Assembly: GCA_022827905.1 (NCBI GenBank)
Contig: JAJEIQ010000079.1
Coordinates: forward strand, 45,998-109,997
Length of the DNA stretch: 64,000 bases
Source of the DNA: Pseudomonadales bacterium
GTDB taxonomy: Bacteria; Pseudomonadota; Gammaproteobacteria; Pseudomonadales; Azotimanducaceae
Direction of reading: 5' to 3'
The number at the start of each line of letters is the position of its first letter. The first letter of the stretch is position 1. Positions 34,696 to 43,446 of the stretch are shown here, in pieces. A program made the position numbers and the translations under genes. The notes beneath the pieces are model-generated. The model did not search any database, was not told where the DNA came from, and saw nothing but the letters and a program-made list of their open reading frames with translations.

Positions 34696-35430
34696 ATGGC
34701 GAAAAAGGGTTCCCGAGGCAAATCCGGCCGACGCAGGCAAAGCGTTCAAGACCAACGGATGAGCATCCTGCGGTGGTCCATTCTCGGCACCATCGGCGTC
34801 ATCGTCGCGGGGGTGCTGATCTGGGGCCTCGTGTACAGCATCGGGTCGGTGGACGGCGGCGAGATCGTCGAGGGCGAGCACTACGAGGTGGTGCCGGATG
34901 CTCCCCGGCACCGACCCGGCGCACCTGTCACCGTCACCGAGTTCTTCTCCTACGGCTGCGTTCATTGCCGGTCCTTCGATCCGCTGATCGAGGACTGGCG
35001 CGAGGACTTAGGCGACGGCGTGGCCTTCGAGCGCGTGCCGGTGGCGTTCTCCCCGGAGTGGGCCATGCTCGGCCAGACCTACTTGGCCCTGAAGCAGGCG
35101 GGAGCGCTTGCGCAAAATCATGAACGGCTGTTTCGCGCCATCCACGACAACGGACGGCAATTCCTGAGCGCCGGCCAAATCGCTGACTTCGTGGACGGCC
35201 ACGGCATCAGCCGAGAGGCCTTCTTGGCGGCCTACGGCTCGGCCGAGGCGCGCCGGGCATTGGCCAGCAACGAGACCCGGCAAAACCGCTTGGGCATCGC
35301 CTCGGTTCCCAGCCTCACGGTCGCCGACAAGTACCGCATCAACATGGACGTTGGCCGCCGCCAGTCCTTGGCGGTAGCGGACCACCTCGTGGCCTTGGAA
35401 CAAGCCAACGCAATCGCCAAGGCGGATTGA
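34696..35430 (+). CDS. Membrane-anchored DsbA-like thiol:disulfide oxidoreductase
   Basis: Protein of 244 residues from the ATG at 34696, with AAGGAG upstream at a 6-base spacing. A Lys/Arg-rich start (MAKKGSRGKSGRRR) leads into one membrane helix (about 25-48), so the domain sits in the periplasm. The thioredoxin fold has the CVHC active site (YGCVHCRSF, about 87-90) and the cis-Pro segment in LGIASVPSLTV. CxHC proteins of this kind oxidise or isomerise disulfides in exported proteins. No DsbB partner is adjacent. The gene is convergent with the STAS gene. Confidence 0.85.
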   Translation: MAKKGSRGKSGRRRQSVQDQRMSILRWSILGTIGVIVAGVLIWGLVYSIGSVDGGEIVEGEHYEVVPDAPRHRPGAPVTVTEFFSYGCVHCRSFDPLIEDWREDLGDGVAFERVPVAFSPEWAMLGQTYLALKQAGALAQNHERLFRAIHDNGRQFLSAGQIADFVDGHGISREAFLAAYGSAEARRALASNETRQNRLGIASVPSLTVADKYRINMDVGRRQSLAVADHLVALEQANAIAKAD

Positions 35431-35471
35431 GCGAAGCTGAGCGGCGGCGTCCCTACTGGGCAGAGAGGCAG

Positions 35472-35810
35472 TTAGTCCCCCAGGGCCGAGCGGGCCTCGT
35501 CCACCGTGTCGAACACCTTCAGAAAGCGTACGAATCCGCTGACCTCCAAGATCTCGCGAATACGATCGGAGGCGCCGGACACCACGATTTGCCCACCTTC
35601 GGCATCGGCCTTTTTGCTGGCGACCAGCAAGCCGCGCAGACCCGCACTGCTCATGTAGGACAACTCGCCGCAATCGAGAACGATCCGGCCGCCGCCCTCA
35701 TTCACGGCGGCCACCAAGCCCAACTCCCATTCCCTGGCCACCGCCGAATCGACGCGCCCAACAACCGACACCAGGGCAACGCCCTCCGATAAGCTCGATG
35801 TAATCTCCAT
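35472..35810 (-). CDS. STAS domain anti-sigma factor antagonist-type protein
   Basis: Protein of 112 residues that is a single STAS domain. The conserved LDCGELSYMSSAGLRGLL stretch contains the phosphorylatable Ser (54 or 55) followed by the AGLR turn, and the N-terminus starts with a standard beta strand (VALVSVVGRVDSA). Members receive phosphate from an anti-sigma kinase or act in transport and lipid asymmetry systems. No kinase or Mla-type gene is adjacent, so the partner is unknown. Same strand as glnE and 8 bases from its stop. Confidence 0.82.
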   Translation of the reverse strand: MEITSSLSEGVALVSVVGRVDSAVAREWELGLVAAVNEGGGRIVLDCGELSYMSSAGLRGLLVASKKADAEGGQIVVSGASDRIREILEVSGFVRFLKVFDTVDEARSALGD

Positions 35811-35817
35811 AACGATC

Positions 35818-38769
35818 CTATTTTACATACTTCCGAAAGGCGGCAAAGGCTTGTTGCTGGGCGTCGCGAAGCCGTCCCTCCAGCGCATCGAAGCCGTCAC
35901 AGGCCAGTGCATCGGCCAATCTCGCCTTGAGTGTGTCCGGCGCATCGCGCACCGGGGCGTCATGGCTCCACGTCAGCCGCAAAAAGGCCTCGACCCCCCG
36001 CTGGAGCCGCACGGCGCCAGCCAATGACTGGCCCTCATCCGCAGTGACCACGTCAGCGCCAGCCAAGGCCTCGAACGCAGCCGCCACTCCACCGGCCAAA
36101 ACACCCGGAGACCGATGGGCATGGGTCCATTGCAAGTGCCGGGCCATGATTTCGAGGTCTCGAAGCCCCCCGGAAACGTTGCGCAAGTCGAATGGATCTT
36201 CGGCCTCGATCTCGGCGACCCGTCGATTGCGCATCGCGGCCATTGTCCCGCCAAGGCGAACGGCATCCCGACGAGCGCTCAGGATGTCCTGGATCGCAGC
36301 ATCGGCGTCCCCCATGGCCTTGGAGTCGCCGCCGATCACGGCGGCTCGGCTCAAGGTTGCCAAACTCACGGAATCCCCATCCAGCCCATGAGTCTCAAGC
36401 GGAAGGTCAGTGGGCGATGCCGCGGCCGCTTCCAGCGTCGAGAGCGGCATCAGGGTCAGGTCGGTCTCATAGAGGGCGCCCGCCCGCGTCCTTCTGCGCA
36501 GCGCGGCTCCGAGCCGCCGCGCTGTCCGGCCGTGGAAGCGCCTCGCCGCTTCGACCGGTCCGCCGCCCGCCGTGCCATCAATGTCGGCCACGAAAAGCAA
36601 CTGCAGGGTCGATCCAAAGGTCATTTCCTCCGCGCCGAAGTCGCCGAGCGCCACAATCGCGCAGCCGCGTCCCACCGGTTCGCCGCGGCGACGGCGAAGG
36701 TCGCCGGCCACCTCGCGGTACAGCACCTCGGTGACCGTGCGGGCGATGTGGGAGCGCGACGCGCTGGCCTCGTCGAGCGAGATCAGGTTCTGCAATGCCT
36801 GAACGCCCACTTGGAATTGGCGGTCGTCCGCCCAAGCCGCCGCCCGATCGACACGCTCGCGAAAGCTGCCATCCTGGCCAAGACGCTCTAGAAGCTCCGC
36901 GGCCAACGCCGCGGGGCCCGGCATCGGTAGGAAAAAGGACGGGTCCAAGGCCGCCTGCAGCAGATGCGGGTTGGCGTCGAGCAAGTCCGCCATGCGCGGC
37001 GCAATGCCCATCACGACGGCGATCAGGTTCGCCAGCCAGGCGTTGGCCCGCAGCATGGGAAACATCGGCAGATCGTCGGGCAGCCGGGACAGAAAGGCGT
37101 CCAAGCGAGCCAGGGCGCGGTCTGGATCCGGCGTCTTGCCAAGGGCTTCAACGATGTCCTCCAGCACTTCGCCCAAACTGGCGCGCACCGCTTCGGAAGC
37201 GGTCGATGGATGGCGGCCAGCCAGCCAACCGCGCAGAATCTCCACCGTCGGCTCAGGCTTGGCGAACCCCGCCGCCTCCATCGCCGAGACCGCGTCAGAG
37301 GTCCCTTGGCGCCCGGCTAGAATGGCTTCAGCGATTTCGCGTTGGCGTTGGGGCACATTGAAGCGGGCGCGATAGAGCGCGTGAACGCCGCCGAACACCC
37401 CTCCCAGCAACGCGCCGAGTTCCTCCTTGGAAGCAAGGTTCATGAACGCGGCGATGTGCTCCAGCCCGTCATCGGATTCGGGCAGGGTTTGTGTCTGATT
37501 GTCGTTGACCATCTGCAGCCGGTGCTCTACCCGACGCAGCAATGCATAGGCGGTCCTCAACGTCTCAGCCTCATTGGGCATGAGATGGTATTCCCGCTCC
37601 AGGATGTCGAGCATGGACAGCACGCCAGCGCTGCGCAGCCGCCGATTGCGGCCGCCGTGCGCCAACTGGTGCATGTGGACGAAGAACTCGATCTCACGGA
37701 TGCCGCCGCGGCCCAGCTTGACGTTCTGGCCCGCCAGCCTCACCTCGCCATGGCCATGGAAGTCGTGGATTTGCTCGCTCATCGAGCGCATGTCCTCAAC
37801 GGAACGGAAGTCCAGCGCCTCGTCCCACACGAAGGGGGCCAAGCGCTCCAGAAACTGCCTTCCCGCTTCGAGATCACCCGCCACCGGACGGGCCTTGATG
37901 AACGCCGCCCGTTCCCAAGTGCGCCCTCTTTCCCGGTAGTAGTCGAGCGCAAAGTCGGCGGTGATCGCCGCAGGCGTGGAGGCGGCGTCCGGACGCAGCC
38001 GCAGATCGGTGCGGAAGACGTAGCCATCGGCATTGCGCGACTCCAGGATGCTGACCATGGCGTGGGTCAGCCGGGAGAAGTGGTCGCGAGCGGTCTTCGC
38101 GCCTTGGTAGGGGACGCGCTCGGAGTCATAAATGGCGATCAGGTCGATGTCGGAGGAGTAGTTCAACTCCCGAGCGCCCTGCTTGCCCATCGCCAGCACG
38201 AAGTAGCCCCAGCGGCCGTCCTCCGAAGGGGCCAGATCGCCTTGGGCCACGCTTTGCGCCAGCAAGTGCGACACGGTCAGGCGCACGGCGTGATCCGCCA
38301 AGTCGGACAGCAGGCGGGCGCAGCGCATGACGTCCCAAATGCCAAAGCAGTCGTAAACCGCAGCGATGAGGGCCACGCGGTTGCGGCTGACCCGCAGCAA
38401 GCGCATCAAGTTCGCACGGCTCATGCTGGGATCGGCTCCCGCAAGCTGGTCGAGGAGTTGGGCCGCAATGCTGTCCGGGGCATCGGTGACCAAGGTTTCG
38501 GCGAAGGCGATGTCGCGCATCACCAGTCCGCCCAGGAAAGGGCTGTTGCCAAACAGAAACGCGAAGAAACGCTGGCCAGCGGGGGAATCCAATGCGCCTT
38601 CAAGCGCTTCGGCGCCGGCCCGCGAGGCGGCGGCGCGCAAGCGCTTGATGCCCGCTCGAGCGCCAGCCTCCCGAAAGGGCCTTAATCTCTCAAAGCTTGG
38701 CTCGGCCGCCGCCAAAGCCAGAACGCTTGGCGCCGCACCGGATTCAGGGGGCTGGGGTTGCCTCGCCAC
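35818..38769 (-). CDS. glnE: Glutamine synthetase adenylyltransferase/adenylyl-removing enzyme with a degenerate C-terminal half
   Basis: GlnE switches glutamine synthetase off by adenylylation (C-terminal domain) and on by deadenylylation (N-terminal domain). The 983-residue length is near normal. The N-terminal nucleotidyltransferase site is intact: LNYSSDIDLIAIYD (about 205) and RTDLRLRPD, followed by GRGGIREIEFF. In the C-terminal domain the matching motif reads EEMTFGSTLQLLFVAD (about 718), so both catalytic Asp positions of the usual SDLDL are changed to Thr and Gln. Later signatures are also weak (SGGLRDLEIMARHL). The enzyme may therefore only deadenylylate, or the domain may be a pseudo-enzyme. 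The GTG start at 38769 is the only good one. It is followed by the STAS gene in the same direction. Confidence 0.87.
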   Translation of the reverse strand: MARQPQPPESGAAPSVLALAAAEPSFERLRPFREAGARAGIKRLRAAASRAGAEALEGALDSPAGQRFFAFLFGNSPFLGGLVMRDIAFAETLVTDAPDSIAAQLLDQLAGADPSMSRANLMRLLRVSRNRVALIAAVYDCFGIWDVMRCARLLSDLADHAVRLTVSHLLAQSVAQGDLAPSEDGRWGYFVLAMGKQGARELNYSSDIDLIAIYDSERVPYQGAKTARDHFSRLTHAMVSILESRNADGYVFRTDLRLRPDAASTPAAITADFALDYYRERGRTWERAAFIKARPVAGDLEAGRQFLERLAPFVWDEALDFRSVEDMRSMSEQIHDFHGHGEVRLAGQNVKLGRGGIREIEFFVHMHQLAHGGRNRRLRSAGVLSMLDILEREYHLMPNEAETLRTAYALLRRVEHRLQMVNDNQTQTLPESDDGLEHIAAFMNLASKEELGALLGGVFGGVHALYRARFNVPQRQREIAEAILAGRQGTSDAVSAMEAAGFAKPEPTVEILRGWLAGRHPSTASEAVRASLGEVLEDIVEALGKTPDPDRALARLDAFLSRLPDDLPMFPMLRANAWLANLIAVVMGIAPRMADLLDANPHLLQAALDPSFFLPMPGPAALAAELLERLGQDGSFRERVDRAAAWADDRQFQVGVQALQNLISLDEASASRSHIARTVTEVLYREVAGDLRRRRGEPVGRGCAIVALGDFGAEEMTFGSTLQLLFVADIDGTAGGGPVEAARRFHGRTARRLGAALRRRTRAGALYETDLTLMPLSTLEAAAASPTDLPLETHGLDGDSVSLATLSRAAVIGGDSKAMGDADAAIQDILSARRDAVRLGGTMAAMRNRRVAEIEAEDPFDLRNVSGGLRDLEIMARHLQWTHAHRSPGVLAGGVAAAFEALAGADVVTADEGQSLAGAVRLQRGVEAFLRLTWSHDAPVRDAPDTLKARLADALACDGFDALEGRLRDAQQQAFAAFRKYVK

Positions 38770-38810
38770 GCGCCTCGTCCTTCCACTACGCCAAGGCGAC
38801 TCGGCGCCGC

Positions 38811-39620
38811 CTACCGTTCGGCGTAGCCCGGCGGGCGTTTGCCGTGCTCGTCGAGCACGTCAAACTCCTCGCCCAAGTCCTCCACCCATTGGATGGTGCC
38901 CGTGCGCGACATCAGGTCGTCGCTCGTCAACAGGGCGCAGACCGAACGCCCGACGAACAGCGGCGTTTGCGAGTTGGACAGATCCATGCCCCGCTGGGCG
39001 GCGACGTCCTGAATGAACTCCGTGGAGACCGAACCGGGATAGAGCGCCACCGCGGCAACGCCCTTGGGTTCGAGCTCGATCGCCATGTCCGCGGTCAACC
39101 GGTCGAGCCCCGCCTTGCCCGTGCCGTAGGAACAGGAGAAGTGGTACCTCTGCCCACCCGGCGAGGAGACGTTGACGATGGCGGCGCCGGGTCCGCCCTT
39201 GAACAGCAGTTCGGCCGCATGCCAACTGGCCACGTAGTGGGCGCGCAGGCCAATGCCCACCTGGTCGTCCCAGATTTGGATGGGGTGGTCCCAGAAGCCG
39301 CCGCCCCAGGCGGGCGGGTCGGGAATCTTGTAAACGTTGTTGATCAGATAGTCGATGCGGCCGGCCTCCTCGCCGATGCGCGCAAACAACGCGCCGATGG
39401 CCGCATCGTCGCTGTGGTCGCAGCGAATGGCGCGTCCCTCGCCACCCGCCTCGCTCACCATCCGGGCGGTGGTGTCGATGGTGCGCTCCCCGTCGCCGGT
39501 GGTGCGTCCGGTCACATAGACGGTGGCGCCCTGTTCGCCGAGGGCCCGGGCGATGCCCTTGCCAATGCCTCGGCTGGCCCCGGTCACCACGGCCACCTTG
39601 CCTGCAATCGATGACGGCAT
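38811..39620 (-). CDS. Short-chain dehydrogenase/reductase
   Basis: SDR of 269 residues. Motifs are TGASRGIGKG (about 12-21), the early VTGRT strand end, NNVYKIPD in place of NNAG, and YGTGKAG (Tyr and Lys about 165-169) with Ser upstream (VNVSSPGG). The Arg at the end of strand 2 (TGRTTG) suggests NADP. The NNAG change is a deviation from the classical form, as in some DHRS1-like members. Its substrate is unknown. Divergent from the next SDR across a gap with two hairpins. Confidence 0.82.
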   Translation of the reverse strand: MPSSIAGKVAVVTGASRGIGKGIARALGEQGATVYVTGRTTGDGERTIDTTARMVSEAGGEGRAIRCDHSDDAAIGALFARIGEEAGRIDYLINNVYKIPDPPAWGGGFWDHPIQIWDDQVGIGLRAHYVASWHAAELLFKGGPGAAIVNVSSPGGQRYHFSCSYGTGKAGLDRLTADMAIELEPKGVAAVALYPGSVSTEFIQDVAAQRGMDLSNSQTPLFVGRSVCALLTSDDLMSRTGTIQWVEDLGEEFDVLDEHGKRPPGYAER

Positions 39621-39694
39621 GCGATCAGTCTCCTTGATTGAAAGCCGCTACGTTATCAAGCATGGCGCTCCCGGAACAAGCGGGACAGCGGGCG

Positions 39695-39733
39695 CGGGCC
39701 GGAGGCCCGTTCGAGTTTCGCTATGCGAAACTC
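39695..39733. repeat. Two adjacent hairpins in a divergent intergenic gap
   Basis: CGGGCC-GGA-GGCCCG (39695-39709) and GAGTTTCGC-TAT-GCGAAACTC (39713-39733, nine perfect pairs) lie side by side between two divergent SDR genes. The rest of the 217-base gap (39621-39837) shows no gene. No T-run follows, so a REP-like element is more likely than a terminator. Confidence 0.6.
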
Positions 39734-39837
39734 GGCTGGCTGGGGGCTGGCTTGCCTATGCCGGCCATCGGCAAACTGAATTGACCTTTCCAGCTTGATT
39801 CCCGAAGATAGCGCCCCAAACAAGATAGGGAGGCAAC

Positions 39838-40674
39838 ATGGGATCCAGACTCGAAGGCAAGGTGGCGGCCATCACCGGCGCCGCAAGCGGCTTTGGCGCG
39901 GCCGCGGCACGATTGTTCGTGGCCGAGGGCTGCAAGGTGGCCTTGGGCGACATTCAGGAAGAGGCAGGCCGAGCAGTTGCCGCCGAACTCGGCGACGCGG
40001 CGGTGTTCACGCGCTGCGACGTCACCGCCGAGGAAGACGTGGCCAACTTGGTGGACACGGCGGTCAGCGCCTTCGGCAAGCTCGACATCATGTTCAACAA
40101 CGCCGGCATCGTCGGCGCGGTCGGCCCCATCGACACCACGCCCACCGAGGAATGGAAAGCCACCCTGGACATCCTGCTGAACGGGGTTTTCTATGGCATC
40201 AAGCACGCCGCGCGGGTGATGAAGCCACAGGAATCCGGCGCCATCGTCAGCATGTCCAGCACCGCCGGCATCCTCGGCGGCTTGGGTCCCCACACCTACA
40301 CGGCGGCCAAGCATGCGGTGGTCGGCCTCACCAAGAGCGCCGGGGCGGAACTGTGCCGCTTCGGGATTCGCGTCAATTGCATCTCCCCCGCCGGCATGGC
40401 CACGCCGATGGTCGCCAATGTCAGCACCGGCGACCCCGACGCCATCGAGGAGACCAAGCGCAATCTCGCCGCCGCTTCACCCTTGAAGGGACGGCCGGGA
40501 TTGGCCGAGGACGTGGCCAACGCGGCGCTGTGGCTGGCCAGCGACGAATCGGGCTACACCAACGGCCACACCCTCACCACCGACGCCGGCATGACCACCG
40601 GCTCATCGCCCAATCCGCCGGCCTTCGACCAATACCAGCCGATGATTCGCGAAGCCGGCAAGAGCGGGTTGTAG
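39838..40674 (+). CDS. Short-chain dehydrogenase/reductase
   Basis: SDR of 278 residues related to the 22411-23274 protein. The cofactor loop is TGAASGFGAAAA (about 12-23), with NNAGIVGAVGP (about 86) and the catalytic YTAAKHA (Tyr and Lys about 155-159). The Asp ending strand 2 (ALGDIQEE) favours NAD. The C-terminal part is a standard GRPGLAEDVANAALWLASDESGYTNG signature. A SnoaL-like gene starts 4 bases after its stop, so the two are co-expressed. Probable role in alcohol or ketone conversion in the lipid/steroid-like degradation seen around it. Confidence 0.86.
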   Translation: MGSRLEGKVAAITGAASGFGAAAARLFVAEGCKVALGDIQEEAGRAVAAELGDAAVFTRCDVTAEEDVANLVDTAVSAFGKLDIMFNNAGIVGAVGPIDTTPTEEWKATLDILLNGVFYGIKHAARVMKPQESGAIVSMSSTAGILGGLGPHTYTAAKHAVVGLTKSAGAELCRFGIRVNCISPAGMATPMVANVSTGDPDAIEETKRNLAAASPLKGRPGLAEDVANAALWLASDESGYTNGHTLTTDAGMTTGSSPNPPAFDQYQPMIREAGKSGL

Positions 40675-40678
40675 GCTG

Positions 40679-41188
40679 ATGGCCAGCGCAGCAGACATCG
40701 CTATCGCCCGCCAGGAGATTGAGTACCTGCGCCGCCGCTACGCCCGGGCCACCGACCTGATTGGCGAAGGCACGGCCGATTCCCTAGCCGAAGGCCGGCG
40801 CATCTACCACGAGATCTTCACTGCGGATGCCCGAATCTGCACCTCGCTGGGCGGCGAGCTGCAACTGGAGGCCCACGGACCGGACGGCTGGGTGGACGTG
40901 GCCCACGAGGCCCTTGAGGAGTACGTCGCCACCCAGCATCTCGTTGGCAGCCAGCTCGTCGAGGTGGCCCGGCTGGAAACCGACGCCAACGGCCAAGTGA
41001 CGGCTGGTGAAGCGACCATGACCAGCTACCTGCAGGCCTGGCATGCCCGAGCCGACAGCGTGTGGATCTTCATCGGCAGCTACGTGGACCAAGTGCGCCA
41101 CTTCGACGGCGTGGGCTGGCAGATCCACGACATGGAGCTCATCCAACTCTCCGGCGAAGACCGGCCCCTAGGCAGCATACGACCCTAA
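40679..41188 (+). CDS. SnoaL-like/NTF2-fold protein
   Basis: Protein of 169 residues with the NTF2-like cone fold. An N-terminal helix (QEIEYLRRRYARATD) and a curved sheet (EGRRIYHEIFTADARICT, then WIFIGSYVDQVRHFDGVGWQIHDMEL) match SnoaL_4-type domains. Such proteins are small enzymes (isomerases or dehydratases) or binding proteins. No catalytic residue can be named with confidence. Co-transcribed with the SDR gene. Its stop overlaps the convergent ccmI stop by 4 bases. Confidence 0.72.
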   Translation: MASAADIAIARQEIEYLRRRYARATDLIGEGTADSLAEGRRIYHEIFTADARICTSLGGELQLEAHGPDGWVDVAHEALEEYVATQHLVGSQLVEVARLETDANGQVTAGEATMTSYLQAWHARADSVWIFIGSYVDQVRHFDGVGWQIHDMELIQLSGEDRPLGSIRP

Positions 41189-42438
41189 GGCGGGCCAATC
41201 TCGGCCTGCAAGGCCACGGGCGCTTCGGCATCGCCAACGGCCAAGGGCTCGGAGCGCCATTGCCAGTCGCCGGGGTGGGCGGTGGCGGTGCCCGCGCGGC
41301 TGACTCGCACCACCACTTCAATCCTTTCTGCCATCGACAGCGGCACGGCGGGGTTCATGCTCACCGCATCGTCAAGGCGAAAGGTGTCCGGCAACTGCGA
41401 GGCCGGGCGCCGCAACACGGCATAGGGCATGCCGCCTCCCGGCGGACGGGCAATGACGAACAGCGTGGCGCCTTCCGGCGGCGCCACCATGGCGGTGACC
41501 GACACGTCGATGGCGGGCAACAGGTCGCCGAGGCGCGCGCGAGCCTCGGTGAAGCCGGTCATCAGCACCCTTCGCTGCAGCGCATCCAACGGACTGGACA
41601 GCGCCCGGTTAAACAGCGCCACCGCCTCCCGGTAATCCGCCCGGCGGAAGGCTTCGAGCCCCAACAGCTCCAAGACCATCGGTTGATTGGGCGTTTGCGC
41701 CAAGATACGCTCGGCGATCGCGGCGGCGCCCTCGTCGAGCCGCCCACCCGCTGCCAGGTAGCGGGCTTGCAGCCAATACAGATCGACGCCGGGGTCCTCG
41801 CCGGTCAACGCATGGGCCCGCTCAAAGGCCGCCGCCGCCGCGGCATAGTCCTCGTCAGTCATGTAAATCCGGCCGAGCAGGAACCAACTGCCGGCATCGC
41901 CGGGACGCTGTTGCACCCGCTGTCCCAAGCGAGCGCGCCAACGGTCGAGTTCGATTCGGTCCTGCGCGGGGTCCAAAAGCATCACCTTCGATGCGTTGGA
42001 GAGCCAGGAGGCGTCGGGCTCGCCAATACTCAGGTACAGCGCGATGGCCGCCAACGGGGCAGCGAGACCGGCAGCCAACCAAGGCCAGCTTGGCGATTCC
42101 TCAACCACCGGTCCGGCGACCTCCGTGGAACCACTCGGGTCCGAGGCGAGGGCGGGACGCCCTCGATCCGAAGGGCGACCTCGAACGGCATCAGAGGCGG
42201 CGGCTTCATTGCCAAATTCATCGAGCAGGGCCCGGCCGAGTTCCGCCTCCATGGCCTGCCGTTCGCCCGATTCCAAAAGCCCTGAACGGGCCTCGTCATC
42301 CAGTTCGTCGAGCCGCTGCCGATACAGTTCGCGTAGCGTTGCGTCGCGCTCAACCCCGCTGCGGCAAGATCGGAAGAACGGCATGGCGGCAAACGCTGCG
42401 CCTGCCAGGCCCAGCAGCGCGGCCCACAGCCAGAACAT
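41185..42438 (-). CDS. ccmI: Cytochrome c maturation protein CcmI (CycH)
   Basis: Last gene of the ccm operon. CcmI is a membrane chaperone that holds the C-terminus of apocytochrome c for heme ligation with CcmF and CcmH. It has 417 residues: a membrane helix at the start (FWLWAALLGLAGAAFAAMP), a coiled coil (RDATLRELYRQRLDELDDEA), a second helix (about 115-135) and a TPR domain (PGDAGSWFLLGRIYMTDEDYAAAAAAFERA). The C-terminal third has a beta domain for apoprotein binding. Residues about 90-98 come from a palindromic repeat. The ATG overlaps the ccmH stop by one base (TGATG). Confidence 0.9.
   Translation of the reverse strand: MFWLWAALLGLAGAAFAAMPFFRSCRSGVERDATLRELYRQRLDELDDEARSGLLESGERQAMEAELGRALLDEFGNEAAASDAVRGRPSDRGRPALASDPSGSTEVAGPVVEESPSWPWLAAGLAAPLAAIALYLSIGEPDASWLSNASKVMLLDPAQDRIELDRWRARLGQRVQQRPGDAGSWFLLGRIYMTDEDYAAAAAAFERAHALTGEDPGVDLYWLQARYLAAGGRLDEGAAAIAERILAQTPNQPMVLELLGLEAFRRADYREAVALFNRALSSPLDALQRRVLMTGFTEARARLGDLLPAIDVSVTAMVAPPEGATLFVIARPPGGGMPYAVLRRPASQLPDTFRLDDAVSMNPAVPLSMAERIEVVVRVSRAGTATAHPGDWQWRSEPLAVGDAEAPVALQAEIGPP
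42147..42165. repeat. Palindromic repeat inside ccmI
   Basis: CGAGGGCG (42147-42154), GGA, CGCCCTCG (42158-42165): an eight-pair perfect stem, the same core as in imuA (5730-5748) and at 6473-6491. It lies in the coding frame between the coiled coil and the second membrane helix of CcmI. Confidence 0.7.
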
Positions 42439-42884
42439 CAGGCGTCGTCCAGGATCTTTGCCAAGCGCGCTTGGTCCGCATCGCTCAGCTGGGCGCTTCG
42501 CTGGTGCATCAAGCGCCAAGCGATCAAGCCAAGACCCGCCAAGACAAAGAGGATGGGACCGCCCCACAGCAACAGCGTAGCGGCCTTCAATGGAGGATCG
42601 TAGAGCACGAAATCGCCGTAGCGGGCTTGCAGGTAGTCCCTGACCTCGGCATCGGAAAGACCTTCGCGCACCACCAGCCGGTGCACCGCCGCCCGCAGGT
42701 CCTGGGCGATGGGCGCATCGCTGCCCGCCAGATTGGTGTTCAGGCACTTGGGGCAGCGGAACTCGGCTATCAGGGCGCGAAAGCGGGCCTCCGCCTCGGC
42801 ATCGGGAAACGCATACACATCCACCGGGCTGGCACCCCAACCCGGCAGGCACCAGAGCAGCAAGGCCAAGGCGCTAACCCGCAT
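42438..42884 (-). CDS. ccmH: Cytochrome c maturation protein CcmH (thiol reductant subunit)
   Basis: Protein of 148 residues with a signal peptide ([17 protein letters not shown]). The redox motif CPKC (RCPKCLN, about 44-47) is of the RCxxC type used to reduce the apocytochrome CxxCH. A three-helix bundle follows, then one C-terminal membrane helix ([23 protein letters not shown]). Start taken at 42884, giving an 11-base overlap with ccmG; a longer frame is open but lacks the signal peptide. It works with CcmF and CcmI at the heme ligation site. Confidence 0.92.
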   Translation of the reverse strand: MRVSALALLLWCLPGWGASPVDVYAFPDAEAEARFRALIAEFRCPKCLNTNLAGSDAPIAQDLRAAVHRLVVREGLSDAEVRDYLQARYGDFVLYDPPLKAATLLLWGGPILFVLAGLGLIAWRLMHQRSAQLSDADQARLAKILDDA

Positions 42885-43446
42885 CGATGCGCGCCTCCCC
42901 GTCTGCCACCGGCACGCCCATGGCGGCCAAGCGGGGCGCGATCTCCTGCTGCCATATCTGCTCGTCGATCGCGCCCACCTGCTTGAACACCACGTCGCCA
43001 CCGGCGTTCAGCAGGAAGGTCTCCGGGGCGCCGTACACGCCCAACTCGACGCCCAAGGCACCGTCCGCGTCGATCAGGTTGAGTTCGTAGGGGTCGCCGT
43101 ACTCGGCCAGCCAACGCCGCGCCTTAACCGGATCGTCCTTGTAGTTGATGCCGATGATGCGCACCGGGGCGCGGCTGCGGATGCGCAGCAGTTCGTCGTG
43201 CTCCGCCTTACAGGTAGGGCACCAGGTGGCCCACACGTTGACCAGCACCGGACTGCCCAGGAGGTCGGCACGACGCACCAAGCCGCCTGCTTCGCCGTCA
43301 AGCCGTTCGGCTGCGAAGTCCGGAAAAGGCTTGCCGATCAGCGCCGATGGCAGCCGATGGGGGTCGTCAAGCTGGAAGCCGAAGTAGCCGATCGCCAAAA
43401 CCACGGCGAAAAGGGCCAAGGGCGCGAACAGGCCAATCCGGTTCAT
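42874..43446 (-). CDS. ccmG: Cytochrome c maturation thioredoxin CcmG (DsbE)
   Basis: Membrane-tethered thioredoxin of 190 residues that reduces CcmH or the apocytochrome in the periplasm. An N-terminal anchor ([21 protein letters not shown]) leads into a thioredoxin fold with [12 protein letters not shown] (about 72-83, CPTC active site) and the family's [15 protein letters not shown] segment. The ATG overlaps the ccmF stop by 4 bases. Confidence 0.93.
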   Translation of the reverse strand: MNRIGLFAPLALFAVVLAIGYFGFQLDDPHRLPSALIGKPFPDFAAERLDGEAGGLVRRADLLGSPVLVNVWATWCPTCKAEHDELLRIRSRAPVRIIGINYKDDPVKARRWLAEYGDPYELNLIDADGALGVELGVYGAPETFLLNAGGDVVFKQVGAIDEQIWQQEIAPRLAAMGVPVADGEARIDAG

